A stretch of 7,130 nucleotides of DNA from Methylobacteriaceae bacterium. Its GTDB lineage: Bacteria; Pseudomonadota; Alphaproteobacteria; Rhizobiales; Beijerinckiaceae. This document shows positions 1 through 6,738 of this stretch, in pieces. The stretch is from NCBI GenBank assembly GCA_019247255.1, contig JAFAPJ010000303.1:1-7130 (forward strand), read 5' to 3'. How positions within the stretch are numbered: the stretch's first letter is position 1; the number at the start of each line of letters is the position of its first letter. The notes beneath the pieces were generated by a model. That model was not told where the DNA came from. It was given only the letters and a program-made list of their open reading frames with translations, and made no database searches. The translations under genes and the position numbers were made by a program.

Positions 1-46
1 CCGTCGCAAGACATGCGGCGAGAATCAGACAGGACAGTCGGGGCAT
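1..46 (-). CDS. 5' end of an exported protein or lipoprotein (partial, runs off left edge)
   Basis: Reading leftward from an ATG at 46-44, the 15 visible codons give MPRLSCLILAACLAT. This is a positively charged N-terminus followed by a hydrophobic run and small residues, as in a Sec signal peptide. L-A-A-C at residues 9-12 resembles a lipobox, although a 12-residue distance to the cysteine is short for a lipoprotein. The frame stays open to the window edge. There is no clear Shine-Dalgarno sequence; a stem-loop (46-69) abuts the start codon instead. The gene lies 103 bp downstream of the cytochrome fusion gene in the same orientation, so it may be co-transcribed and could encode a periplasmic partner, but that is inference. 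The mature protein is outside the window and no function can be assigned. A more upstream start, or a chance ORF, remains possible. Confidence 0.45.
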   Translation of the reverse strand, partial: MPRLSCLILAACLAT

Positions 47-69
47 CGGGCGCTCTGCAAGGCGCCCGA
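46..69 (-). repeat. Stem-loop abutting the start codon of the left-edge gene
   Basis: CGGGCGC at 47-53 is the exact inverse complement of GCGCCCG at 62-68. A further T-A pair (46/69) gives an 8-bp, G+C-rich stem with an 8-nt loop. In the minus-strand transcript the stem ends at the A of the AUG. No U-run follows, so it is not a canonical intrinsic terminator. It could affect initiation at the left-edge gene or mark the 3' end of the upstream transcript. Confidence 0.5.
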
Positions 70-149
70 GAATCCGCCGCGAGGGTTGACGAAGGCTGAC
101 CGGACGGAGGTCGGTCGCGAACGCGAGCACCTTCCCCGCGCGCCGCAGC

Positions 150-1445
150 TCAGCGCGTCGCGGTCTCGAGGAACCGGATGAGCGCGGCACGATCCTCCGC
201 TGAGACGGTCTGCTCCGGCATCTTGGTGCCGGGCGTGTAGCGCGCGGGTCCGACCTCGAAGAGGCGCGACACCGTCTCGGGCGACCACACGATGTCGAGC
301 CGCTTCAGGGCCGGAGAGAAATTGTAGCCGGGCAGGCTCGCGATGCGCCGCCCGAAGAGGCCGTGCAGCGTCGGACCGGCCCGGTTGCCGCCGTCCGGGG
401 TCAAGGTGTGGCAGGCCGCGCAGGCCCCGAAGACCTGCGCGCCGCGGGGATCGCCGTCCGGCAGCCGGTCGGACGCCGGACGGGCCAGGATCACCGACCC
501 GAGATGCTCGCCGGTCCTGGCGTCCCAGCGCCTGACGAGCCGGTCGCCCCCGCCGGTAAAGAGCTGAGCGCCGTCCCGCGCGAAGGCGAGCGACCAGACC
601 GGCAGGCCCGGTCCGACGAGACGGGCCTCGATCCGGCCGGAGGCGGCGTCCAGGAGCCCGACGACGCCGCGGATCGCGGCCGCCGCGAGCCGCCCTCCGC
701 CCGGCGCGGCCGCGAGCGCCACCAAAGGCCCGGCTTCGAGGTCGGTCTCGGCCCGGACGCTCCCGTCCGGCCGGAGGATGCGCACGACCCCGTCCGCGCC
801 GCCCGCCGCGATCTCGCCGCCCGCCAACGCGGCAAGCGCGTTCACGGGGGCCGGCAACGTGACCGTGCGCGGCGTGCCGCCGTCGTCAGGCCAGATCCGG
901 ACCGTGAGATCCGCCCCGCCCGTGACGAGCCGACCGTCGGAGAGGAAGGCCAGCGCGTGGACGGGGCTCGCGGCGGCTCCGACCGTCGCGGCGGGCCCGC
1001 CCGCGAGCGGCGTCAGCCGGACGGTGCCGTCGCGGGACGCGGAGGCGAGACGGCGGCCGTCGGGCGCGACCGCGAGCGCCGTGATCGGGTCGGGATGCGG
1101 ATCGAGGAAGCGCGCAGGTTCGCGCCCGTCGGGTCCGAAGATCGCGATCCGCCCGTCCTCGGCGCCCGTCGCGAAGCCGCCGTCCGGCAGCGCCGCGACG
1201 GCGTTCACCGCGCCGTCATGGACCCGCAGCACCGCGAGCGCCGTCTCGCCGTCGAGATCCCAGACGACCGCGGATTGATCGAAGGAGCCGGAAACGGCCC
1301 GTTGGCCGTCCGCCAGAATCGCGAGCGCCCGGACGGGCCCGCCATGTCCGCGCATCTCGGCCTGGGCGATGCCCAGGAAAGCCACGAGACCCGGGAGAGC
1401 GGCGGCGAGCGCGGCCCCGGCCGCGATCAATCTCACTTCCGCCAT
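150..1445 (-). CDS. Periplasmic WD40 beta-propeller protein fused to a C-terminal cytochrome c domain
   Basis: This 431-residue protein combines a propeller with a haem domain. Residues 1-29 form a signal peptide with a hydrophobic core and an A-Q-A cleavage site before Glu30. Residues about 33-318 hold six to seven degenerate WD40 blades, seen as recurring patterns: H-x-G-x-V near the start of blades, D-G-x-x-x-x-S/T-G-S/G within them, and V-x-x-W/I-D at the ends (VVWDLDG near 60, VRIWPDDGG near 182, VRRWDARTG near 304). Residues about 330-431 are a class I cytochrome c: haem attachment CAACH at 342-346, a GPTLHGLFGR stretch as in cytochrome c2/c550, and a likely axial Met409 in P-G-T-K-M-P. 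The start is well supported by GGAGG four bases upstream. It should act in the periplasm as an electron-transfer or docking protein; its redox partner is unknown. The domain calls are secure and the physiological role is not. Confidence 0.93.
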   Translation of the reverse strand: MAEVRLIAAGAALAAALPGLVAFLGIAQAEMRGHGGPVRALAILADGQRAVSGSFDQSAVVWDLDGETALAVLRVHDGAVNAVAALPDGGFATGAEDGRIAIFGPDGREPARFLDPHPDPITALAVAPDGRRLASASRDGTVRLTPLAGGPAATVGAAASPVHALAFLSDGRLVTGGADLTVRIWPDDGGTPRTVTLPAPVNALAALAGGEIAAGGADGVVRILRPDGSVRAETDLEAGPLVALAAAPGGGRLAAAAIRGVVGLLDAASGRIEARLVGPGLPVWSLAFARDGAQLFTGGGDRLVRRWDARTGEHLGSVILARPASDRLPDGDPRGAQVFGACAACHTLTPDGGNRAGPTLHGLFGRRIASLPGYNFSPALKRLDIVWSPETVSRLFEVGPARYTPGTKMPEQTVSAEDRAALIRFLETATR

Positions 1446-1449
1446 GCCG

Positions 1450-1454
1450 CCTCC
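1450..1454 (-). promoter_or_regulatory. Shine-Dalgarno site of the WD40-cytochrome gene
   Basis: The minus strand reads GGAGG, then four bases, then the ATG at 1445-1443. This supports the chosen start, which is also the one that gives a proper signal peptide. About 20 bases further upstream the minus strand has TTAAAT (1477-1472), the only A/T-rich hexamer in the 81-bp gap. No matching -35 element is visible, so I do not call a promoter. Confidence 0.7.
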
Positions 1455-1498
1455 GCCCGCTCCGCCGCGCCATTTAACCTGGCTGAGCGACCGGGCAG

Positions 1499-1539
1499 GC
1501 GACGGCGCGGCGTCGCAGCATGCGCCTCAGGGGCGCATG
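1499..1539 (-). repeat. Two adjacent stem-loops at the 3' end of the SGNH hydrolase gene
   Basis: Stem 1 pairs CATGCGCC (1519-1526) with GGCGCATG (1532-1539), eight perfect pairs around a 5-nt loop. The loop contains the TGA stop codon of the hydrolase gene (1529-1527). Stem 2 pairs GCGACG (1499-1504) with CGTCGC (1511-1516), six perfect pairs around a 6-nt loop. They are two bases apart and follow each other in the minus-strand transcript. No U-run follows either stem. They may stabilise the 3' end, slow ribosomes at the stop, or form an unconventional terminator before the next gene. Confidence 0.5.
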
Positions 1540-2414
1540 GAGAGGACGATGCCGCGCGGCGTCTCGAGCGCGCCATGCTCGGCCGGAGCCGGGGCGCTGC
1601 CGACCTGCACGGCGCCGACGGCGGCCGTGATCGTCGCGGCGAGCGTGCGGGCGAGGCAGGCATAGCCCTGGTCGCTCATATGGAAGCCATCGCCGGAGAG
1701 CATCGCCGCGTAGAGCGCCGGGTCGCTGGCGGCCCAGCCATGCATGAGGCGGTAGCGCGACAGCACCGGCAAGCCGTTCGCCTGCGCGACGGAGCCCACG
1801 ATCCCGACATACCGCTCGTAGCGAGCGACGTCGTCGATCTTCGGGAAATACTGCTGGTCGATCAGCACGACCGGCACCTGCGCGGCGCGGGCCGTCGCGA
1901 CCCCCTCCTCGAGCTGGGACCGGAAACGGGCCGGGTCGCCGCCCTTCACGGCGTCGTTCGTGCCGACCTGCCACAGGAGCAGGTCGGGCTTCGCGGCGTC
2001 GTTGACGATCCGGGCAAGGCGGACGAGCGTCTGCTCGGCGGTCTCGCCGCCGATCCCGGCATTGGCGACCTCGATGCGGGCGCCCGGCCAGGTGCGGCGG
2101 AGGTCGCTCTCGAGCTGCGCCGGATAGGCGCGAACCCGCGAGGACGCGCCGATCCCCTCCGTCGAGGACGAGCCGATGGCGACGATGCGCAGCGGGCGAC
2201 GCGATGCGAGGCCCTTGGCGAGGGTCGGGAGCGCCGAGACCTTCGGCAGGTCGCTCCGGGCGAACGGGCAAGGGCGCCCGTCCTCGCCCGCCGCCGCGGC
2301 TGGGCCGAGAGACGCGACCATGGCGGCGAGCGACAGGGCGAGAGCCGCCAGCAGGGGCGCCAGCCGCCACGCGCCACGGCCCTCGCCGGCCACTGAAATC
2401 CCGATTGACGTCAT
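1527..2414 (-). CDS. Secreted SGNH/GDSL-family hydrolase
   Basis: A 295-residue esterase/lipase-type hydrolase predicted to be exported. The frame is open to an upstream ATG at 2549, but I start at the ATG at 2414 because it directly precedes a good signal peptide: R-rich n-region, hydrophobic core at residues 18-36, and an AAAA-G region near 39-43. The extra 45 residues of the longer form are Arg/Gly-rich and look non-coding. SGNH blocks are in order: block I G-S-S-S-T-E-G at 81-87 (nucleophile Ser83), block II glycine in N-A-G-I-G-G near 118-123, block III G-T-N-D at 151-154 (Asn153), and block V D-G-F-H at 242-245 (catalytic Asp242 and His245). All catalytic positions are present, so it should be active, probably on an ester of a periplasmic or extracellular substrate. 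The substrate cannot be told from sequence. The Shine-Dalgarno match is weak. Confidence 0.9.
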   Translation of the reverse strand: MTSIGISVAGEGRGAWRLAPLLAALALSLAAMVASLGPAAAAGEDGRPCPFARSDLPKVSALPTLAKGLASRRPLRIVAIGSSSTEGIGASSRVRAYPAQLESDLRRTWPGARIEVANAGIGGETAEQTLVRLARIVNDAAKPDLLLWQVGTNDAVKGGDPARFRSQLEEGVATARAAQVPVVLIDQQYFPKIDDVARYERYVGIVGSVAQANGLPVLSRYRLMHGWAASDPALYAAMLSGDGFHMSDQGYACLARTLAATITAAVGAVQVGSAPAPAEHGALETPRGIVLSMRP

Positions 2415-2714
2415 GTCGCGTTCAGCACGATCCAGCTCGCGAGCGACAAAGCCCGCGCGCCTTCCGGCATCGCGACCGTCCCCCCGGCTGCGGAGAGAAC
2501 GGTTCGGCGCATGAACTCTTCCTGAACGTTTCTCTGGTCCGGCCGCCATCGTCGTGTGCCCCGTGGGGTCCTCGGCCGAACGCTCCGGCAGGAGCGACGG
2601 TTGCGAGACCCTGGAGGCTAAGCGAGACCCGCGGAGATTTCGCGAGTTCTTTCAGACGATTAGCGCGTATCGTGTTAACCCGGCAGTTAGCTTGTTTCGC
2701 CGCCTCCTCGGGTC
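2415..2714. other. 300-bp intergenic spacer with one small stem-loop
   Basis: This spacer separates the AraC-type gene from the hydrolase gene. I find no convincing coding frame: open frames crossing it are Arg/Ser/Pro-rich and lack a ribosome-binding site. The right third (about 2640-2700) is the most A/T-rich stretch in this part of the window and is the likeliest place for the hydrolase promoter, but no clear -35/-10 pair can be picked. CCCCGTGGGG (2559-2568) and the stem-loop at 2581-2596 are the only local symmetries worth noting. Confidence 0.6.
2581..2596. repeat. Perfect 6-bp stem, 4-nt loop inverted repeat
   Basis: CGCTCC (2581-2586) and GGAGCG (2591-2596) are exact inverse complements around GGCA. 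It lies about 120 bases beyond the AraC-type stop codon and about 165 bases ahead of the hydrolase start on the minus strand. No U-run follows on either strand. It could be a weak transcript-end hairpin or an operator. Confidence 0.4.
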
Positions 2715-3713
2715 TCAACGCACCCGTGCAGGATCGGGAGGCTCGGCCTTGAGGATGGCCTGAGGCGCCGTTCCGAACCTTGCCCGGAAATCGCGCGCGA
2801 ACTTGCTCATATGCGTGAAGCCGCACCCGATCGCGATGTCGGTGACGGTCGACCGCCCGGGATCGGCCGCAGCGAGATCGGCGCGCGCCAATTCGAGGCG
2901 CACCGCCTTCAGGTAGCCCATCGGGGTCGTGTCCCGGAACCGGCGAAAGCCCGCGAAGAGGGAGCGCCCGCTCACGCCCGAGGCGGCTACCAGCTCGTCC
3001 ATGCCGATCGGGGCGCGGGCGTGGGCGCGCATGTAGTGCTCCGCCCGGCGGACGTAGAACGGGGCGCAGGGCTGGGCCGCCCGAGCGAACTCGGCCTCGA
3101 GGCTGTGGGGAAACGTCGCCAGCAGCAGGGCCATCAGGGTGGGCTCGAGATGAGCCGCGACCCGCTGGTGAAAGAGGCCATGGCCGGCGCTGGTTTCCCG
3201 GCCGAGCGCCTCGATGAGGCCGAGCAGCCCGGGCTCGACCGGCCGCGGTCGGAACTGGAAGCTGAGGCGTCCCGCTCCCGTGACGCCCGTTTCCCGCTGC
3301 ACGAAATGGTCCAGCGGCTCGCGGTCCACGCGCACGATGAGCTGCTCGCAATCCGGGCCCCATTCCTTCCTGAGCGGCTGCGCGGGATCGACGGCGTAGC
3401 CCTCGCCGGCCCTCGTGCCGGCGCTCACCGCGCCGTGGGTCACCTCGCACGCGCCCCGCAGCGTGAACTGGAACAGGTAGAAGCGATCCATCTCGGGCGC
3501 GCTCATCGCGATCGGAGCGCCGTAGCGCAGCCAATGCAGCGAGACGCGCCCCGCCCGCCGGGCCTGGTGGCGCAACGCGAGCGGGCCGGACCCGGTGAGC
3601 CGCAGGCGGTGGCTCCGGAAGACCGTGCTCATATACGAGCGCGCCTCCTCGAGACTCTGCGTCTCGAAGGTCGGCTGAGGCGGCGGACCGTCGCGGGATC
3701 CGGCATTCAGCAT
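2715..3713 (-). CDS. AraC/XylS-family transcriptional regulator
   Basis: With the ATG at 3713 the protein has 332 residues. The C-terminal 100 residues are a double helix-turn-helix of the AraC family. The first HTH is around 236-260 (I-G-M-D-E-L-V-A-A-S-G-V-S-G-R-S-L) and the second around 291-320, with the hallmark I-A-x-x-C-G-F-x-x-M-S-x-F-x-R-x-F-R-x-x-F-G-x-x-P. Residues about 15-205 match the AraC-binding-like N-terminal domain of XylS/FeaR/NphR-type regulators, which in known members senses small aromatic or amine-derived effectors. The start is uncertain: in-frame ATGs at 3770 and 3794 would add 19 or 27 residues. I prefer 3713 because GGAG lies nine bases upstream and the extra residues are Arg-rich. 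The gene follows the GNAT gene in the same orientation. It may regulate the nearby aryl-CoA genes, by family analogy and proximity only. Confidence 0.9.
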   Translation of the reverse strand: MLNAGSRDGPPPQPTFETQSLEEARSYMSTVFRSHRLRLTGSGPLALRHQARRAGRVSLHWLRYGAPIAMSAPEMDRFYLFQFTLRGACEVTHGAVSAGTRAGEGYAVDPAQPLRKEWGPDCEQLIVRVDREPLDHFVQRETGVTGAGRLSFQFRPRPVEPGLLGLIEALGRETSAGHGLFHQRVAAHLEPTLMALLLATFPHSLEAEFARAAQPCAPFYVRRAEHYMRAHARAPIGMDELVAASGVSGRSLFAGFRRFRDTTPMGYLKAVRLELARADLAAADPGRSTVTDIAIGCGFTHMSKFARDFRARFGTAPQAILKAEPPDPARVR

Positions 3714-3769
3714 CGCGTCGCACTCCGGCGGGGCGGCGCGGCGACGGGCGATCTCCGTCCCGACCCTCA

Positions 3770-3789
3770 TCAGCCTCGGCCGAGACTGA
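3770..3789. promoter_or_regulatory. 20-bp near-perfect palindrome upstream of the AraC-type gene
   Basis: Half-sites TCAGCCTCGG and CCGAGACTGA are inverse complements at nine of ten positions, with no spacer. It lies 57 bp upstream of the preferred AraC-type start and 34 bp past the GNAT stop codon. If the upstream start at 3794 is used it would fall inside the coding region. It could be an operator for a dimeric regulator, or a transcript-end hairpin; no U-run follows. Confidence 0.4.
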
Positions 3790-3822
3790 AGCATCCGCCC
3801 GCGAGCGTAAAGAACGCGCGCG

Positions 3823-4290
3823 TCAGAGCCGTTTCCAGAAGACGACCTTGTCGCCGCCTGCCTCGTAGAAGTCGCGGATGCGCGCCTCCTCCGTGAAGTC
3901 GTTCGCGAGATAGAACGCGCGGGTCCGCGCGAAGGCCGGCGAGCCCAGCGTCTCGACCAGCAGGATGCGCTGGCCGCGCTCGCGCAAGGTCGACTCGAGA
4001 TGGCGAACGAGCGCGGCGCCGATCCCGTCGCCCTGGCGCTCGGGCAGGACCGCGATCGCGAGCAGGTTCCAGGTGCCGTTCGTCATCCGCTCCGGCTCGC
4101 AGAACGCGAAGGCGAGAGGGCCGTGGCTCGACGCGGCGGTGATCCAGATGTCGGGCCGGCTGCCGTCGAGGTAGCCCGCGATCATGTCGGGCAGCAGGGC
4201 GCCGGGAAAGAGCTCGGTCGCTTCCGCGATCGCCGCCAGGGCATCGCGGTCGTCGGCCTCGCTCGGCCGCAGGGTCACGTCGGGGTGCAT
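3823..4290 (-). CDS. GNAT-family N-acetyltransferase
   Basis: A 155-residue single-domain cytoplasmic protein of typical GNAT length. Motif A, which binds the pyrophosphate of acetyl-CoA, is clear: strand L-L-A-I-A-V-L at 76-82 followed by P-E-R-Q-G-D-G-I-G-A-A-L at 83-94, matching the R/Q-x-x-G-x-G/A consensus. Strand beta5 and motif B are R-I-L-L-V-E-T-L near 108-115 and R-A-F-Y-L-A-N-D-F at 124-132, with Tyr127 in the usual general-acid position. The N-terminal V-T-L-R-P-S-E-A-D-D is also characteristic. The acceptor substrate cannot be predicted. It lies 45 bp downstream of the bifunctional flavoenzyme gene in the same orientation, separated by a strong hairpin, so it is probably in the same transcript or a partly uncoupled one. 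A detoxifying or pathway-linked acetylation is possible but unproven. Confidence 0.92.
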   Translation of the reverse strand: MHPDVTLRPSEADDRDALAAIAEATELFPGALLPDMIAGYLDGSRPDIWITAASSHGPLAFAFCEPERMTNGTWNLLAIAVLPERQGDGIGAALVRHLESTLRERGQRILLVETLGSPAFARTRAFYLANDFTEEARIRDFYEAGGDKVVFWKRL

Positions 4291-4314
4291 GGGATCATCC
4301 GTGGGTGTCCGGGA

Positions 4315-4334
4315 GGGGCGCCGGGCGGCGCCCC
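4315..4334 (-). terminator. Strong all-G/C hairpin just after the bifunctional flavoenzyme gene
   Basis: GGGGCGCC (4315-4322) pairs perfectly with GGCGCCCC (4327-4334) around GGGC: an 8-bp all-G/C stem with a 4-nt loop. It begins one base after the TGA of the flavoenzyme gene (4338-4336) and ends 24 bases before the GNAT start codon. There is no U-run on the minus-strand side, so it is not a canonical rho-independent terminator. It more likely protects the upstream mRNA end or dampens read-through into the GNAT gene. Confidence 0.5.
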
Positions 4335-4335
4335 G

Positions 4336-6696
4336 TCACTCGGCCGCGAGCCGGCCCGTCGAGGGCTTCGGGCGGGCGGCGAGGCGCAGCTGCGCCTCCT
4401 CCGCGTTGCTGCGCTCGAAGAGCCGCAGCGCCTGCTCCTTGCCGGCGAGATACGGCTTCGGCCAGGCCTGCCCCGCGTAGCCGTAATGGGCGGAGGCACG
4501 CAGGGTGAAATGCGGGTCGAGAAGGTGCGGGCGCGCCAGCGCCACGAGGTCCGCCCGACCCGAGACCACGATCGTGTTGACCTGGTCCGCCGTCGTGACG
4601 TTGCCGACCGCGATCGTCGGGATGTCGACCTCGCTGCGAATCGCCTCAGAGAACGGCACCTGGAACATGCGCCCGTAGACGGGCCGCGCCTCGATCGTCG
4701 TCTGTCCGGCCGAGATGTCCAGGATGTCGACGCCGTGCGCCTTGAGGAGCCGGGCGATCTCGATCGCGTCCTCGACCTCGAGGCCCCGGCCCGGCACCCA
4801 ATCGGTCGCCGAGATGCGCACGGAGAGGGGCGCGTGCGCCCAGACGGCGCGCACCGCGTCGAAGACCTCGAGGGGAAAGCGCATCCGGTTCTCGAGGCTG
4901 CCGCCATAGGCGTCCTCGCGCCGGTTCGTCAGCGGCGAGATGAAGCTCGACAGAAGGTAGCCGTGCGCCATGTGGAGCTCGAGCATGTCGAACCCCGCGG
5001 ACTTCGCGCGTCGCGCGGCGGCCGCGAAGTCGTCCCGGACCGCGTCCATCCCGGCACGTGAAAGCTCCGTCGGCGCCTGGCTCTCGGCCCGGAACGGGAG
5101 CGGCGAGGCGGAGACGATCGGCCAGTTCTCGCCGTCCGGCATCGGCAGGTCCATTCCGTCCCAGCCGCGCCGGGTCGACCCCTTACGGCCGGCATGGCCG
5201 AGCTGGAGGCAGATCTTCGCCTCGCTGTGGCGGTGGACGAAGTCGCAGATGCGGCGCCAGGCCGCCTCCTGCCCATCCGTATAGATCCCCGGGCAGCCGG
5301 GCGTGATGCGGCCGCTCTCCGACACGGACGTCATCTCGGCAAAGACGAGCCCGGCGCCGCCCATGGCGAGGCGGCCGAGATGCACGAGATGGAAGTCGCC
5401 CGGGATGCCGCCCTCCTCGGCCGAATACATGTTCATGGGCGAGACGACGACCCGGTTCGGGAGCACGAGGTCGCACAGCCGGAAGGGCGTGAACATCGGG
5501 GGCGGCGGGTCGTCCGCGGGGATCGCGAAGCCCTGTTCGCGGCCGACCTTCCCGGCCCACCAGCCGTCGACCTCGCGCACGAAGGCCGTATCGCGGCGGC
5601 GCAGGTTCTCGTAGGTGATCTGCTTGGAGCGCGAGAGGAGGCTCACCGTCAGCTGCATCGGCTCGAGCTTCCAGAAGCGCCGCGGCTTCTCGAACCAGAC
5701 GAGCGACACGTCGGCCGCGTGCTGGGTCTTCTCGACCTCCTCGCGGCGGACCTCCTCGAAATGCGCGAGCGCGTCCAAGACCGCGTCATGCGCCAGCATC
5801 GCGTCGGCGAGCGCGATCGCGTCCTCCATCGCGAGCTTCGTGCCCGAGCCGATCGAGTAATGGGCGGTGTGGAGCGCATCGCCGAGGAGCACGATGTTGC
5901 GGAAGAACCAACGCTCGTTCTTCACCATCGGGAAGTTGCGCCAGATGGAGCGGTTGGTGAGGAGGCGATGGCCGTCGAGGAGGTCGGCGTAGAGCTCCTC
6001 GAGATAGGCCACCGTCTCGGCCTCGCTCGCCTGGTCGAGGCCCGCGCGGCGCCAGGTCGCCTCGTCGCATTCCGGCACCCAGGTGCTGCGGCCCGGCTTG
6101 TACTGATAGGCGCCGAGGATCCAGATCCCGTGCTGGTTCTCCCGAAACGCGAAAGTGAAGGCCGGCAAGGGCTTCGTGCTGCCGAGCCAGCAGAACTTGT
6201 TGTGGCGCCAGTCGATCTGCGGGCGGAAGTGCTCCGCGTAGCGGGCCCGGATCGCGCTGTTGATGCCGTCCGCCGCCACGATCACGTCCGGCTGGCCGAG
6301 CTGCGCGAGGTCGTCGATCTCGACCCCGTAGATGAGCCGGACCCCGAGCCCGCGCGCGCGCTCCTGGAGGACGAGGAGCAGCGTCCGGCGCTCCATGCCG
6401 CAGAAGCCGTGGCCGTTCGACCGGATCGTCTCCCCCTTCGCGATCGTGTCGATCTCGCCCCAATAGACGAACTCGTTCGTGATCGCCGCGTAGCTCTCCG
6501 GATCGCGTGCCTCGAAGTTGCTCAGCGTCTCGTCGGAGAACACGACACCGAACCCGTAGGTGTCGTCGGCCTGGTTGCGCTCGTAGACCGTGATGTCGGC
6601 CTCGGGCCGCGCCTTCTTCATCAGGATGGAGAAGTACAGGCCGCCGGGGCCGCCGCCGACGATCGCGATCCTGAGGGGCTTCTCGCGCGCCACCAC
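4336..6696 (-). CDS. Bifunctional aryl-CoA FAD monooxygenase / Old Yellow Enzyme-type oxidoreductase (salicylyl-CoA 5-hydroxylase class)
   Basis: A 786-residue fusion of two flavoenzymes. Residues about 8-375 are a single-component FAD aromatic hydroxylase: dinucleotide fold G-G-G-P-G-G at 14-19, V-Y-E-R-N near 37-41, A-A-D-G-I-N-S at 141-147, and G-D-A-L-H-T-A near 272-278. Residues about 402-760 are an FMN-dependent Old Yellow Enzyme barrel of the YqjM type: S-P-M-N-M-Y at 419-424, Q-L-G-H-A-G-R-K near 498-505, H-M-A-H-G-Y at 575-580 (substrate-binding His pair), [14 protein letters not shown] around 591-604, and A-V-G-N-V near 696-700. The order matches proteins annotated as salicylyl-CoA 5-hydroxylase/oxidoreductase and the 2-aminobenzoyl-CoA monooxygenase/reductase of Azoarcus evansii, which hydroxylates then reduces the CoA-bound ring. 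Sequence alone does not separate these substrates. The start is GTG. The divergent CoA-ligase gene supports an aryl-CoA substrate. Confidence 0.93.
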   Translation of the reverse strand: MVAREKPLRIAIVGGGPGGLYFSILMKKARPEADITVYERNQADDTYGFGVVFSDETLSNFEARDPESYAAITNEFVYWGEIDTIAKGETIRSNGHGFCGMERRTLLLVLQERARGLGVRLIYGVEIDDLAQLGQPDVIVAADGINSAIRARYAEHFRPQIDWRHNKFCWLGSTKPLPAFTFAFRENQHGIWILGAYQYKPGRSTWVPECDEATWRRAGLDQASEAETVAYLEELYADLLDGHRLLTNRSIWRNFPMVKNERWFFRNIVLLGDALHTAHYSIGSGTKLAMEDAIALADAMLAHDAVLDALAHFEEVRREEVEKTQHAADVSLVWFEKPRRFWKLEPMQLTVSLLSRSKQITYENLRRRDTAFVREVDGWWAGKVGREQGFAIPADDPPPPMFTPFRLCDLVLPNRVVVSPMNMYSAEEGGIPGDFHLVHLGRLAMGGAGLVFAEMTSVSESGRITPGCPGIYTDGQEAAWRRICDFVHRHSEAKICLQLGHAGRKGSTRRGWDGMDLPMPDGENWPIVSASPLPFRAESQAPTELSRAGMDAVRDDFAAAARRAKSAGFDMLELHMAHGYLLSSFISPLTNRREDAYGGSLENRMRFPLEVFDAVRAVWAHAPLSVRISATDWVPGRGLEVEDAIEIARLLKAHGVDILDISAGQTTIEARPVYGRMFQVPFSEAIRSEVDIPTIAVGNVTTADQVNTIVVSGRADLVALARPHLLDPHFTLRASAHYGYAGQAWPKPYLAGKEQALRLFERSNAEEAQLRLAARPKPSTGRLAAE

Positions 6697-6698
6697 CG

Positions 6699-6704
6699 CC
6701 TCCT
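6699..6704 (-). promoter_or_regulatory. Shine-Dalgarno site of the flavoenzyme gene, pointing to the second of two GTG codons
   Basis: The minus strand has AGGAGG followed by CG and two consecutive GTG codons (6696-6694 and 6693-6691). Spacing is two bases to the first and five to the second, so the ribosome more likely starts at the second, giving a protein one residue shorter. The strong site suggests good translation despite the GTG start. Confidence 0.7.
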
Positions 6705-6738
6705 GGGTTGAACCGGGAGAATAGGGTGCCGAGCGGCG

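Noticed and set aside
86..114. TTGACG at 86-91 as a plus-strand -35 element
   Set aside because: There is no -10-like hexamer 16-18 bases downstream and no plus-strand gene follows.
25..288. An 87-codon minus-strand frame at the left edge
   Set aside because: It overlaps the conserved cytochrome C-terminus out of frame and is Arg/Ser/Gly/Ala-rich; the signal-peptide start at 46 is a better candidate here.
363..2396. A 677-codon open frame on the plus strand spanning the antisense of two genes
   Set aside because: It is Arg/Gly/Ala/Asp-rich with no domain, crosses the intergenic gap, and mirrors two well-supported minus-strand genes. High G+C at third positions leaves the antisense frame open.
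2496..2504. GAACGGTTC small palindrome and nearby GAAC/CGTT words as an EcfG (GGAAC-N16-17-CGTT) promoter
   Set aside because: The spacing and the leading GG do not fit on either strand.
2415..2549. A 45-residue N-terminal extension of the SGNH hydrolase
   Set aside because: It is Arg/Gly-rich and would bury the signal peptide at residue 46 onward. The ATG at 2414 gives a normal secretory N-terminus.
2422..3723. A 433-codon minus-strand frame overlapping the AraC-type gene in another frame
   Set aside because: It overlaps the AraC-type gene almost entirely; only that gene's frame shows the conserved double helix-turn-helix. The rest of this frame is Arg/Gly/Pro-rich.
4000..5061. A 353-codon plus-strand frame over the GNAT and flavoenzyme genes
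   Set aside because: Arg/Asp/Val-rich, no motif, antisense to two real genes.
5194..6711. A 505-codon open frame on the plus strand antisense to the flavoenzyme gene
   Set aside because: It is an Arg/Val/Asp/Glu-rich shadow of a gene with clear FAD and OYE motifs, with no recognisable fold and no ribosome-binding site.
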